A stretch of 64,000 bases of DNA. Source: a bacterium (GTDB lineage Bacteria; Electryoneota; Electryoneia; Electryoneales; Electryoneaceae). A program made the translations under genes and the position numbers. Positions 45,255 through 53,484 of this stretch are shown in pieces. The notes beneath the pieces were generated by a model. That model saw nothing but the letters and a program-made list of their open reading frames with translations, did not search any database and had not been told where the DNA came from. Location of the stretch: positions 1 through 64,000 of the forward strand of contig JAHLLB010000013.1 of assembly GCA_020444425.1 (NCBI GenBank), given 5' to 3'. Each line of letters starts with the position of its first letter. Position 1 is the first letter of the stretch.

Positions 45255-46193
45255 TTACTGCCGCGCGTCCGCCTCTTCCTTGTTCGCGAGGTACCAGTCG
45301 ATGGTCTTCTTGAGGCCCTCACGCAAGCTGGTCGGCGGCTCCCAGTTCAGCACCTCACGCATGCGCGACACATCCAGCACCTTGCGCGGAACGCCGTCCG
45401 GTTTGTCGGTATCCCACGCGACTTCGCCCTCGAAGCCGGTGAGCTCGGCGATCAACGTTGCCAGCTCCTTGATCGTGGTACCGATCCCGGTGCCGATGTT
45501 GATCGTATCATCGAAGTCGGTTTCCATCAGCTTGACGATGGCCTCGGCGCCGTCGTGCGTGTACATGAACTCACGCACCGCGCTGCCGGTCCCCCAGTTC
45601 ATCACCTGATCCGCGCCGGAGGCGACCGCGTCGGCGTACCGTTTGATCAACGCCGCGACGACATGGCTGCGGTATTCGGTGAAGACGTCGTTCTCGCCGT
45701 ACAGGTTGGTGATCTGCGGATACTGGCCGATGGTGCCGTACTGGCGCTGATACGCCCGTCCGCCGACCTGCTGCACCTTCTTGGTGAAGCCGTACGCCTC
45801 GACGCTCGGATGCAACGCGCCAGCCCAGAAGTCGTCTTCCTTCATATCGCCGACGACATTGCCCGGATATGCGCACGCCGATCCGACACTCACAAACCGC
45901 TTGATCGGGATCTTGCTGCTGGCTTCGAGCAGGTTCGCGGTCATGATCACGTTCTTGTAGAACAGGTTCGCCGGCTCACGCATGCAGATGCCGAGGCCGC
46001 CGTAATACGCCGCCGGGTGGACGACGATTTCCGGGCCGATATCCTTGACCGCTTTCTCGACCGACGCGTAATCCATCAGGTTGAAGTCCGGCAGGTCCGG
46101 AGTCACCAGCTCATACCCTGCTTCACGAATCTTTTCCGCGATCCGGCGGCCGAAAAAGCCCCTGCCGCCCGTCTGCAGCACCACTGTCGCCAT
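45255..46193 (-). CDS. NAD-dependent sugar epimerase (GDP-fucose-synthase-like)
   Basis: 312 residues from the ATG at 46193 (GGAG nine bases upstream; the ATG at 46208 is an alternative). Extended SDR: Gly-rich loop TGGRGFFGRRI, HPAAYYGGLGICMREPA, SVGSACAYP, and the catalytic YGFTKK (Tyr-x3-Lys). The YYGGLGIN-like block and SACAYP resemble GDP-4-keto-6-deoxymannose epimerase-reductase (Fcl), but the acceptor sugar cannot be fixed from sequence. Role: nucleotide-sugar supply for surface polysaccharide. Divergent from another epimerase gene at 46436. Confidence 0.87.
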   Translation of the reverse strand: MATVVLQTGGRGFFGRRIAEKIREAGYELVTPDLPDFNLMDYASVEKAVKDIGPEIVVHPAAYYGGLGICMREPANLFYKNVIMTANLLEASSKIPIKRFVSVGSACAYPGNVVGDMKEDDFWAGALHPSVEAYGFTKKVQQVGGRAYQRQYGTIGQYPQITNLYGENDVFTEYRSHVVAALIKRYADAVASGADQVMNWGTGSAVREFMYTHDGAEAIVKLMETDFDDTINIGTGIGTTIKELATLIAELTGFEGEVAWDTDKPDGVPRKVLDVSRMREVLNWEPPTSLREGLKKTIDWYLANKEEADARQ

Positions 46194-46435
46194 CGCTACG
46201 TTCTCCATCGATAGTCATCGTTGAGGCGAAAAGATACAACGTTTGGCACGCCGAATTGTGATCTGCGTCAGTTCCCCAGAGCGGCGCGACTCCCGCTTAC
46301 CGCCCCTGGATCACCAGCACTCGACGGCTTTCCAGTTGACCGGAGGAGCAGACAGTCTTACTTTCGCCAAACTTTACGTCGCATACTTCCCGGCGAAAAC
46401 ACGGAAAAACCACTCAAATACATCGGAACGACAAC

Positions 46436-47368
46436 GTGGAAAAGATCCTCGTCACAGGCGGCGCCGGCTACATCGGCACGATTCTCGTCCCCGAGCTGCT
46501 GCGGCTCGGTCACAAGGTCACCATCTACGACAACTTCATGTTCGGCGCGCAAACCCTGCTCGGGTTCAGCGCCCATCCCAACCTGAGCATTGTTCAGGGA
46601 GATGTCCGGGACGCCGACAAGGTCAAGGAGGTCGTGAAGGGGCAGGACTGGATTGTCCACCTCGCGGCAATCGTCGGCTACCCCGCCTGCGCGGCAGATC
46701 CGGTTCGCGCGAACTCGGTCAATGTGGACGGCACCCGGAACATTGTCAATGCGATGCAGAAGGGCCAGAAGCTGCTGTACGCGTCCACCGGTTCGACCTA
46801 CGGCAAGGTGCTCGGCATCGCGACGGAGGAGACGCCGATCAACCCGTTGACCCTGTACGGCCGCAACAAGCGCGACTGCGAAGACATGATCAAGCAGACC
46901 GATCACGACTTCACGCTGTTCCGGTTCGCGACAGTGTTCGGTTCGAGCCCGCGCATGCGCCTCGACCTGCTGATCAACGACTTCACCTACCAGGCGATTC
47001 ACAACAAGCAGATCGTCATCTTCGAAGGCCACTTCCGCCGCACGTTCCTGCACAGCATGGACGCCGCCGCGATCTACCCGTTCGCGATGTCCCACTGGGA
47101 TGAGATGAATGGGGGTACGTACAACGTCGGCGACGAGACGATGAACTACACCAAGCGTGAAGCCGCCCAGGAAATCGCGAAGAAGGTGGAATACTACCTG
47201 CACGAAGCCGACTTCGGCACCGACCCGGACGCGCGCGACTACGAAGTCGATTACTCGAAGCTGAAGTCGTTGGGCTACAAGGCGAAGATCGACCTCAGCG
47301 CCGGCATCGACGAACTGATCAAGATCATCAGCGTGCTGAAGATTACGAATCCGCTCAGGAATGCGTGA
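46436..47368 (+). CDS. NAD-dependent epimerase/dehydratase
   Basis: 310 residues from a GTG at 46436. Extended SDR: TGGAGYIGTIL, HLAAIVGYPACAADP, the STGSTYGKV block (catalytic Ser/Thr), and Tyr-x3-Lys in LYGRNKRDCE. The C-terminal domain has RRTFLHSMDAAAIYPFAM, typical of nucleotide-sugar epimerases. Paired divergently with the gene at 45255, suggesting a shared pathway for a nucleotide sugar. The stop is followed by a degenerate GGCTATAGG tract. Confidence 0.87.
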   Translation: MEKILVTGGAGYIGTILVPELLRLGHKVTIYDNFMFGAQTLLGFSAHPNLSIVQGDVRDADKVKEVVKGQDWIVHLAAIVGYPACAADPVRANSVNVDGTRNIVNAMQKGQKLLYASTGSTYGKVLGIATEETPINPLTLYGRNKRDCEDMIKQTDHDFTLFRFATVFGSSPRMRLDLLINDFTYQAIHNKQIVIFEGHFRRTFLHSMDAAAIYPFAMSHWDEMNGGTYNVGDETMNYTKREAAQEIAKKVEYYLHEADFGTDPDARDYEVDYSKLKSLGYKAKIDLSAGIDELIKIISVLKITNPLRNA

Positions 47369-47741
47369 TTCGGGCTATAGGCTGCAGGCTATGGGCCATA
47401 GGAACTGAAAACATCAGTGGCCGTGTCGCAGAAAATGCTGACGCGGTCGCTTTGTCTCTGGGACTCGGGACTCGGGGCGCGGGGATTCAGAGTGTGGAAA
47501 TGGCAGATAATCCCGACCAGCAAGCTGGTCGGGGCAGACATAAACAGGCACGGGGAACCTGAAATGTGTATGAACCCGCGCTGGCAAGCAAGCCCGCGCC
47601 TGGCTGGCAGCCGACATGCCCTCGGGCTTCAGCCCGGGATTTGAGGGAGATCAAGGAACCACAGCAACCACGTCCTCGGACTTCAGTCCGGGGATGATCA
47701 CTCCGGCAGATGATCCACGACATGAATGTCGTGGGCATGAG
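47369..47741. repeat. Cluster of palindromic repeats
   Basis: No gene seen. In order: degenerate GGCTATAGG tract (47369-47402), GGGACTCGGGACTCGGGGCG repeats (about 47459-47480), palindrome CCCGACCAGCAAGCTGGTCGGG (family C, about 47512-47533), family B hairpins at 47615-47639 and 47671-47694, and a family A hairpin at 47712-47739. All arms pair well. This is the densest repeat cluster in the window. Confidence 0.75.
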
Positions 47742-47981
47742 ATAAGCCGAGATAACCGGCTGACGCCGGTGTATCACGGGCACCAGGCGATTGCCCCGAC
47801 CAGCTCCACAGAACGCTTGCCCCGACCAGCTCACTGGTCGGGATCGACCTCGTTTGGGATACCGACGGATGATCCACGACATGAATGCCGTGGGCATGTG
47901 GAAAGGTGCCCGTGTCACAGAGAACGCTGACGTGGGTCCGGAACGATGGGTAAGCCCTGCTGGCGGAGCCTTCAGGGGCAC
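47742..47981. repeat. Long intergenic repeat G, left copy
   Basis: About 240 bp. Modules in order: ATAAGCCGAGATAACCGGCT, TATCACGGGCACCAGGCGAT, one and a half family C palindromes, a family A hairpin, then about 95 bp (GTGGAAAGGTGCCCGTGTCA ... GGCGGAGCC-TCAGGGGCAC). Nearly identical in its last 110 bp to 49749-49847. Same orientation as the right copy; the two flank the propeller gene 48039-49508. Another family A hairpin (47993-48022) follows. Confidence 0.88.
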
Positions 47982-48038
47982 ATCTTCCGTAGACAATCCA
48001 CGACATCAATGTCGTTGGTATGGCGGGTCGAGATTCAT

Positions 48039-49508
48039 TCAGTTCGTGCCGAAACCGTTGGGTGCCATCGGCGCGAGCTTCTCTACCGTGATCTCGGCGG
48101 ACGTGATATTCTCACCCCACACGTCGACTAACGTCCCCACGATCCGGCAATCCCCCGGCGGCAAGGAACCGGGGAGAAAAACTGTTTGTTCGACCACCGT
48201 GGTCTCGCCGGGATCCATCACCACATTCTCATGGTACACCTCTCTCCCGTCGCCATAACCGCCCGGCTGAAACACCTTCACGTTTAAATCGCAGCTGAAC
48301 GGGACCGTCTCCGGCGTGGTCAGGGTACAGGTGTACGCCACTTGCCCGCCATCACTGGGGATGACAGGATGCGTGGTCTGTAGCTCGATTGACGGTAACG
48401 AGTAGTCCGCCCAGCCACGGATCGCACCGATGAATGACCGTTCGGTGTGGTAGTTCTCGTATGTTCCCCCCGCAACGATGATCGTTCCATCGTCGAGTGG
48501 CAGCATCCGTTTGAAGTACAAGTCGAGCCCCAGGTCAGGACGACTCATCCAGCCGTGATACCATTCATTACCCTCAACACCGAAGATGCAGCCGCGTGGT
48601 TCGCTGCCCGGTGAGTGGTACTCGTCGCCTATCAGGATGAGCTGACCGTTGGAATTCTGAACACCGTCGTTGAAGGACAGGGTACGACGATCCCAATTTC
48701 CGGCCTGGAGCATGTCGCCGTTTGCATCGACAACCAAGTGTTTACCATCGCCGATGATGAGGGTCTTCTGATCCTGCAATGGGACTATCGCAACATGCCA
48801 GTGCCGGCCGAACTCCGTGTACGCGTGCCCCCAGTTTCGCGTGCCGTTTGTCGACACACTCGCGGCGACAATGCGGCGTGCCAGCGTGGCAACCCCGACA
48901 TAGGCATCAAGACTTGGGTGATAACGTACCTGCATCGAACTACGCGGTCTGGTTCCCCACCAGGTATCATCCCACACCCGCCTCCAGACCAGCAATCCGT
49001 TCGTATCAAACCGGGTCATGCTCATGGTGGATCCCTGCGAAAGCGCTAGAACGACTCCTCCATCGCTGGCTTTCGTCACATCGGAATTGCGATAATTCCA
49101 GAAGTTGCCAACGTGATACCGGAAATGGATTGGGACGCCGTCCTGATCACACTGCACCAACAGGATTTCATCGTCCCGCGTGTATAAAACCATCGTCAAG
49201 CCGCCGTCCAGACGCGCGGCAATCCCACAAAGCTGGCTCTGTGGCACCTCGCCCTCGAAGTTCCGCACCCAAGCAACGCTCCCGTCCGGCCAGAATTTTA
49301 CGACACGGGGGTGCTCCGTAACCTCGGACAAATCGATCCGGATTCCGGCGATGATGCCGCCGTCGGTGGTCTGGTCCAGACTGACGACACGTTCGTCAGC
49401 TCCCGGTACAAAGTCGTAAATCTGTGTCCAGAGGGTGTCGCCAGACTGGGCGAAAGCTGTGGATACGAAAAGGGATACGAGGATCAACGCTGCAAGCAGG
49501 GGTTTCAT
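48039..49508 (-). CDS. Secreted propeller protein
   Basis: 489 residues; ATG with GGAG six bases upstream. Signal peptide MKPLLAALILVSLFVSTAFA. Residues 21-370 have propeller-type repeats (TTDGGIIAGIRID, LDGGLTMVLYTRD, SDGGVVLALSQGS, DDGTIIVAGGTYEN). Residues 375-489 look like an Ig-like beta domain (GGQVAYTCTLTTPETVPFSC, GDCRIVGTLVDVWGENITSA) of the kind that precedes sorting domains in the neighbours' cargo proteins, but the protein ends GFGTN with no YPNPFN motif. It may therefore have lost, or never had, a T9SS signal. The gene is bracketed by direct copies of repeat G. Confidence 0.78.
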   Translation of the reverse strand: MKPLLAALILVSLFVSTAFAQSGDTLWTQIYDFVPGADERVVSLDQTTDGGIIAGIRIDLSEVTEHPRVVKFWPDGSVAWVRNFEGEVPQSQLCGIAARLDGGLTMVLYTRDDEILLVQCDQDGVPIHFRYHVGNFWNYRNSDVTKASDGGVVLALSQGSTMSMTRFDTNGLLVWRRVWDDTWWGTRPRSSMQVRYHPSLDAYVGVATLARRIVAASVSTNGTRNWGHAYTEFGRHWHVAIVPLQDQKTLIIGDGKHLVVDANGDMLQAGNWDRRTLSFNDGVQNSNGQLILIGDEYHSPGSEPRGCIFGVEGNEWYHGWMSRPDLGLDLYFKRMLPLDDGTIIVAGGTYENYHTERSFIGAIRGWADYSLPSIELQTTHPVIPSDGGQVAYTCTLTTPETVPFSCDLNVKVFQPGGYGDGREVYHENVVMDPGETTVVEQTVFLPGSLPPGDCRIVGTLVDVWGENITSAEITVEKLAPMAPNGFGTN

Positions 49509-49635
49509 TGCCGACTCCAGATCTCATTGAAGACAATCTACCGAATATCCTGTTAATATATCCGGGGGTCAGATCGCGGTCAAGGATGGGAAGAGGATTG
49601 AGACTGATTACCTGCGGAAGCTGCTCCGGCGCGGT

Positions 49636-49847
49636 TAATCCGCGATAACCGGCTGGCGCCGGATTATCACGGGCACCAGGCGATTGCCCCGACCAGCTTG
49701 CTGGTCGGGATCAACCTCGTTCGGATACTGGCGGATGATCCACGACATGAATGTCGTGGGCATGTGGAAAGGTGCCCGTGTCACAGAGAACGCTGACGTG
49801 GGTCCGGAACGATGGGTAAGCCCTGCTGGCGGAGCCATCAGGGGCAC
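49636..49847. repeat. Long intergenic repeat G, right copy
   Basis: About 212 bp, direct copy of 47742-47981 but about 30 bp shorter because it has only one family C palindrome. It contains a family A hairpin at 49737-49764. The end GGCGGAGCCATCAGGGGCAC is identical to the end of the variant at 6078-6097. Confidence 0.88.
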
Positions 49848-49867
49848 GCTGGTGAGGAACGCTTCGG

Positions 49868-51022
49868 TTAAATCGACTCACCGATGGTGAAGTAGAAGCG
49901 TGGTGAGCCACCGGGCGAAACGCCGACATCCACCCGCAGCACCAGCTCCGGCGGGATGACGAAATGTAAGCCCATGCCGACACCGTGACGCGCGGGCAGC
50001 CACCCGAAGTCCGGGTCGGCCATCACACCCATGTCGTAAAACGGCACCAGCTCGACATCGAGATCATACACGGGGATGAATGAGAACAGGCTGTGCGCAA
50101 CCTCGGACGGCCAGCGCCAGTCGTCGAGCATCGTCCAATGGGTCTGGGCGCGGGTGTAGATCGCACGGCGGCCGTATTCACGTCGTTTTGGCTGCCCACG
50201 AACCTTCTTCTCGCCACCATTATAGTTGCGCACAATCGGCGGCGTGTTCAGCTGCAGCCGGGTTTCCGCGCGCAGGTAATACCGCAGCCTCGGGTGCAAC
50301 GGCTTCGCCATCGCCGCCTTGAACTGAACCGTCGCGTCCGGTTTCGCGTCGTCCCACTCGTCCGCCCATGCAGCACCGGCTTGCGTGATCAGGTCAAGGA
50401 TGTAGCCGTCCATCGGACGCACGCTGCTGGTCGTCCGCCACCGTGCGCGCACACCGCCTAATGCCAGCGAGCCAGGCCGGAACGGAGCAAGAGTCGCCAG
50501 CTCCAACGGGACCTTGTCCGGGTCCTCGGGACGCATCCCTCGTGCCGACTCGATCCACACCGCCGGCCCAAGTTCAAACCGGGGACTCAGCGGACGTAAC
50601 GCCGCCAACTTGATGTCGACGCGTTCGATGTCCGCCTCGGCAACAGCTTCCGGATCCACAGGAAGGGTCGGGTAGATTCCGAAATCGCCACGGCTGTAAC
50701 TGACCTTGCCGGCGTAACGGTATTCACCGAGCCATACCTCGCCTTCGACATACGCGCTCAGCTGCCCGGTCAGCGAATACTCTATGCTGGAAACGGCGTA
50801 CAAGGACGGTGGCCGGTTGGCACCGAAGCCAAAGCCGAGCGTTAGGCCGTCATCCGAGTTGCCGACCACATAGGGCGCGGCGAGGATGTGCGCTCCGCGA
50901 TCCGCAGAATCGGTGGAATCCGCGGCAGGAGAGGCGCTGGCTCCCGCGACTGCGAACAGTGTCAGCAAAACCAACAGCGACTGGAAAACCGCTTTGGGAT
51001 ATGTTTTACGCGTGTATTGCAT
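49868..51022 (-). CDS. Outer-membrane beta-barrel protein (surface-antigen/BamA-like barrel)
   Basis: 384 residues from the ATG at 51022 (longer starts would place sequence before the signal peptide). Signal peptide core VFQSLLVLLTLFAVAGASA. Alternating amphipathic strands throughout (YAVSSIEYSLTGQLSAYVEG, YRYAGKVSYSRGDFGIYP, LRYYLRAETRLQLN) and a C-terminal set ALRVDVGVSPGG-like (LVLRVDVGVSPGGSPRFYFT) typical of Omp85/surface-antigen barrels. No POTRA domain is present, so it is not BamA itself. It may be a small barrel of the bacterial surface antigen type. Single gene next to repeat G. Confidence 0.68.
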   Translation of the reverse strand: MQYTRKTYPKAVFQSLLVLLTLFAVAGASASPAADSTDSADRGAHILAAPYVVGNSDDGLTLGFGFGANRPPSLYAVSSIEYSLTGQLSAYVEGEVWLGEYRYAGKVSYSRGDFGIYPTLPVDPEAVAEADIERVDIKLAALRPLSPRFELGPAVWIESARGMRPEDPDKVPLELATLAPFRPGSLALGGVRARWRTTSSVRPMDGYILDLITQAGAAWADEWDDAKPDATVQFKAAMAKPLHPRLRYYLRAETRLQLNTPPIVRNYNGGEKKVRGQPKRREYGRRAIYTRAQTHWTMLDDWRWPSEVAHSLFSFIPVYDLDVELVPFYDMGVMADPDFGWLPARHGVGMGLHFVIPPELVLRVDVGVSPGGSPRFYFTIGESI

Positions 51023-51169
51023 CAAGTTGGAATTCCCGTTGAACGAATGCCCGAAGCTACCGGAGTGACACCTGAGAACGCAAGAACATTGTGTTCCAGT
51101 TGGCACAGCGGTTTTCAGAGAGCTACCTTTCGACGATCATCAACTTCCAGTAAGAAGCCAGACGCTCTG

Positions 51170-51691
51170 ATGCCAAACGCCGCTCATCTCCACCTGATCT
51201 TCGTGCATGCTGCTCCGACGATGTTGTGGATCGGGCTGCTGCTGCTCATTTTCAGTTCGTTTTACAAGAACCAGACGGGTTTGCATCTGGCAACCCTGGT
51301 TGTCATCCTCATGGCTGCTGCCGGCTTGGTTTTAGCCGCGAACACGGGAGAGTCCGCAGCCGACCTCGTCTCGCAGATTCCAGGTATCAGCGATAAGGCG
51401 ATCCATGACCATGAGGAGCTGGGCGAGACGATGTTTCCGTTCGCACTCGCCTCGGCCTTCCTGACGATCATCTGGTTCACTCTGCTGCGTAAACATCCTG
51501 ACAAAGTCCGCAGCTGGGCGTGGTGGGCGAGTGTACTTCTTGTTGCAGGAACGGCAGTTTTTGCAACAGTCGTCTCGAATGTGGGTGGACATATTCGTCA
51601 CCCGGAGGCATTGGAGAGCTTGAGCACAGCGAGCGAAACACAACGCCCAGCCGTTGAATATGAAGTAGAAACGGAAGATTCTGACCACTAA
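51170..51691 (+). CDS. Small four-helix membrane protein (DUF2231-like)
   Basis: 173 residues from the ATG at 51170. Four hydrophobic helices at about 8-27, 35-55, 83-100 and 114-135. Histidines sit at the helix ends (HLHLIFVHAAP, DKAIHDHEELGE, NVGGHIRHPE), a layout like DUF2231 membrane proteins, which may bind heme or metal. The C-terminal 30 residues are acidic and cytosolic or periplasmic. No strong ribosome binding site is seen. Function unknown. Confidence 0.65.
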   Translation: MPNAAHLHLIFVHAAPTMLWIGLLLLIFSSFYKNQTGLHLATLVVILMAAAGLVLAANTGESAADLVSQIPGISDKAIHDHEELGETMFPFALASAFLTIIWFTLLRKHPDKVRSWAWWASVLLVAGTAVFATVVSNVGGHIRHPEALESLSTASETQRPAVEYEVETEDSDH

Positions 51692-51974
51692 GCGCCCGGA
51701 CAGGGAGAATGTCCGCCGGAGCTCCGCGATGTGCGCCAGATTACCCAATTCGACTCTTCAACGCGCTATCTTTCTTGCAACATTGACATGCGCTTGTGAG
51801 TATTCGAGAATTGGACTGGCGAGGCGATAACCTCTTGCGGGAAACGGGCGCAACTCGTATACTTGTGGCTGAAGAGAATGGCATCCCGGGTTTTCAGCAA
51901 CGGGGCGAAGCTGGAGGTCGGGGTCTGTTCTGTGGGTTGGATCGAATCCCGGGTGGGTTCGACGGAGGAACTAC

Positions 51975-52313
51975 ATGGATACCTTGCTGAGCATCCTGAT
52001 CGGGCTCGCAGCCGTCATGTTTGTGCTCATCGCCATCGCCTTTCTCGCACAATCCATTCGTGCCGCCATTCAGGATAAAAAGCCAGACACTACGTACGAA
52101 GATCTCGGGTATGATTACGTCCCGAATCGCACCATGGCGACACGCAAGCTGGTGTGGGAAGACAGGCGAAGTAATGAACGCCGATCTGGAAGAGACAGAC
52201 GAGAGAAACCCAACGAGTCGCCCCAGGAGCGGGAACGGCGCCGTGAGAAGGATCGGCGTGACGTTGACCGCCGCAGCAAGTTGAAGATGCGTCCGCCGTA
52301 TCCCGCGGACTAA
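51975..52313 (+). CDS. Small single-pass membrane protein with Arg-rich tail
   Basis: 112 residues; ATG with GGAGG nine bases upstream. One helix at residues 4-28 (LLSILIGLAAVMFVLIAIAFL), then a hydrophilic tail with strongly charged runs (DRRSNERRSGRDRREK and RERRREKDRRDVDRRS). The tail may be disordered and bind nucleic acid, ribosomes or acidic lipids. No family recognised. A terminator follows directly. The 283 bp upstream (51692-51974) hold no other gene. Confidence 0.72.
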   Translation: MDTLLSILIGLAAVMFVLIAIAFLAQSIRAAIQDKKPDTTYEDLGYDYVPNRTMATRKLVWEDRRSNERRSGRDRREKPNESPQERERRREKDRRDVDRRSKLKMRPPYPAD

Positions 52314-52326
52314 GTGAGACCTTTTT

Positions 52327-52352
52327 CGAGCCGCTACCCAGCGGCTCGTTTT
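52327..52352 (+). terminator. Rho-independent terminator
   Basis: CGAGCCGCT pairs with AGCGGCTCG, 4-nt loop, then TTTT. It sits between the Arg-rich membrane protein and the DUF2520 gene, whose start codon is only 5 nt downstream. Confidence 0.8.
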
Positions 52353-52356
52353 ACTC

Positions 52357-53262
52357 ATGAGCCAACCGTCATCACACCACAGCGCGAGTATTCCGCCAGA
52401 CATTGCCGTCGTCGGATTCGGGTCCGCCGGACGCGCATTCACCCTGGCCCTGCAGCAAACCGGACACACGATCAGCTGTGTCTGCGAGTTGCTGGATTCG
52501 ACGGGCGCATCCAACGCACGCGCGGACGGTTTCCCGGTCTGTGACCTGTCATCCCTGTCGCCGGTCCAACCCCTGCTGGTCATCGCGACACCGGACCAGT
52601 CGATCGAGTCCGTGGCCGCACGGGTCGCGGAGAACCCGCTCGCACGGATCGACGGCGCCGAGTCGCCACGCGTCGCGCTGCATCTGTCCGGCGCGCATGG
52701 CCTGTCCCCGCTGAAGCCACTGGCGCAACTCGGCTGGCAGACTGCCGCCTTTCACCCGATCCAGACCTTCCCGCCGGGATCCGATGCGTCACGGTTCAAC
52801 GGCATCCACGCCGGCATCACCGCGGATGACGGAGCGCTCCCGGCAATGATGGAACTGGCGCGGCGGCTGGGTGTGCAACCGATGATCGTCCCGGACGCCG
52901 ATCGCGCACGCTATCACCTGGCGTCGGTGATCGTGTCCAACTTCCTGCCGCTGCTGCTCGATGTGGGTGTGGGATGCCTGGACGGAATCGCCGCAGACCG
53001 TGACACCGCGATCCAGGCGCTGCTGCCATTGATGCGCGGTATGCTGGACAGCCTGCACCAACACGACCCGGCCCAAGCGATCACCGGGCCGGTTGCCCGT
53101 CACGACCTGGAGACTGTTGCCACGCACCTCGAGACCGATGTGGATGCGGAGACGAAAGCGCTGTACCGTCAGCTGACCGTCGCGCTGGTCACGTTGGCGG
53201 AACGCGAAGGCCGGTTGACGAGTGAACAGGCTGAGGAATGGCGTGGAAAAGGACAGTTGTGA
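52357..53262 (+). CDS. DUF2520 Rossmann-like NAD(P)-binding protein
   Basis: 301 residues. N-terminal Rossmann fold (IAVVGFGSAGRAFTLALQQTG), VIATPDQSIESVA, LHLSGAHGLSPLKPL, then FHPIQTFPPGSDASRFNGI, which is characteristic of DUF2520/Rossmann-like proteins related to pyrroline-5-carboxylate and ketopantoate reductases. The C-terminal helical domain (DADRARYHLASVIVSNFLP) fits. Reaction unknown. The start is 5 nt past a terminator, so the gene must have a promoter within or beyond that hairpin, or depend on read-through. In many genomes this family neighbours pantothenate genes; none is seen here. Confidence 0.85.
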   Translation: MSQPSSHHSASIPPDIAVVGFGSAGRAFTLALQQTGHTISCVCELLDSTGASNARADGFPVCDLSSLSPVQPLLVIATPDQSIESVAARVAENPLARIDGAESPRVALHLSGAHGLSPLKPLAQLGWQTAAFHPIQTFPPGSDASRFNGIHAGITADDGALPAMMELARRLGVQPMIVPDADRARYHLASVIVSNFLPLLLDVGVGCLDGIAADRDTAIQALLPLMRGMLDSLHQHDPAQAITGPVARHDLETVATHLETDVDAETKALYRQLTVALVTLAEREGRLTSEQAEEWRGKGQL

Positions 53263-53352
53263 GTGATGAGTAGTGAGTGGTGAGTTACTGACAACAGACA
53301 ACTGATACTGAGAGATCCTTCTCGACCGGCTGTGCCGGCCGTCAGGATGACA
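53263..53352. repeat. Degenerate GTGAGT tract and a family E repeat
   Basis: After the stop codon, GTGATGAGTAGTGAGTGGTG is an irregular 6-8-bp repeat. At 53311-53352 lies a reversed family E element (AGATCCTT ... AGGATGACAC) whose middle carries an inserted GCCGGC hairpin. Positions 53353-53480 hold no gene. Confidence 0.6.
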
Positions 53353-53484
53353 CAAAAACACTAGACACAAGCACACATGGCACCTGAGCATAAGACTTAA
53401 AGAACCAACAAGGAAAATCCAGCCCCCGCACGTTGCTACCGAGTTGCATAACCATCAACCACATCAAACACAGGGAGTTCCCAG

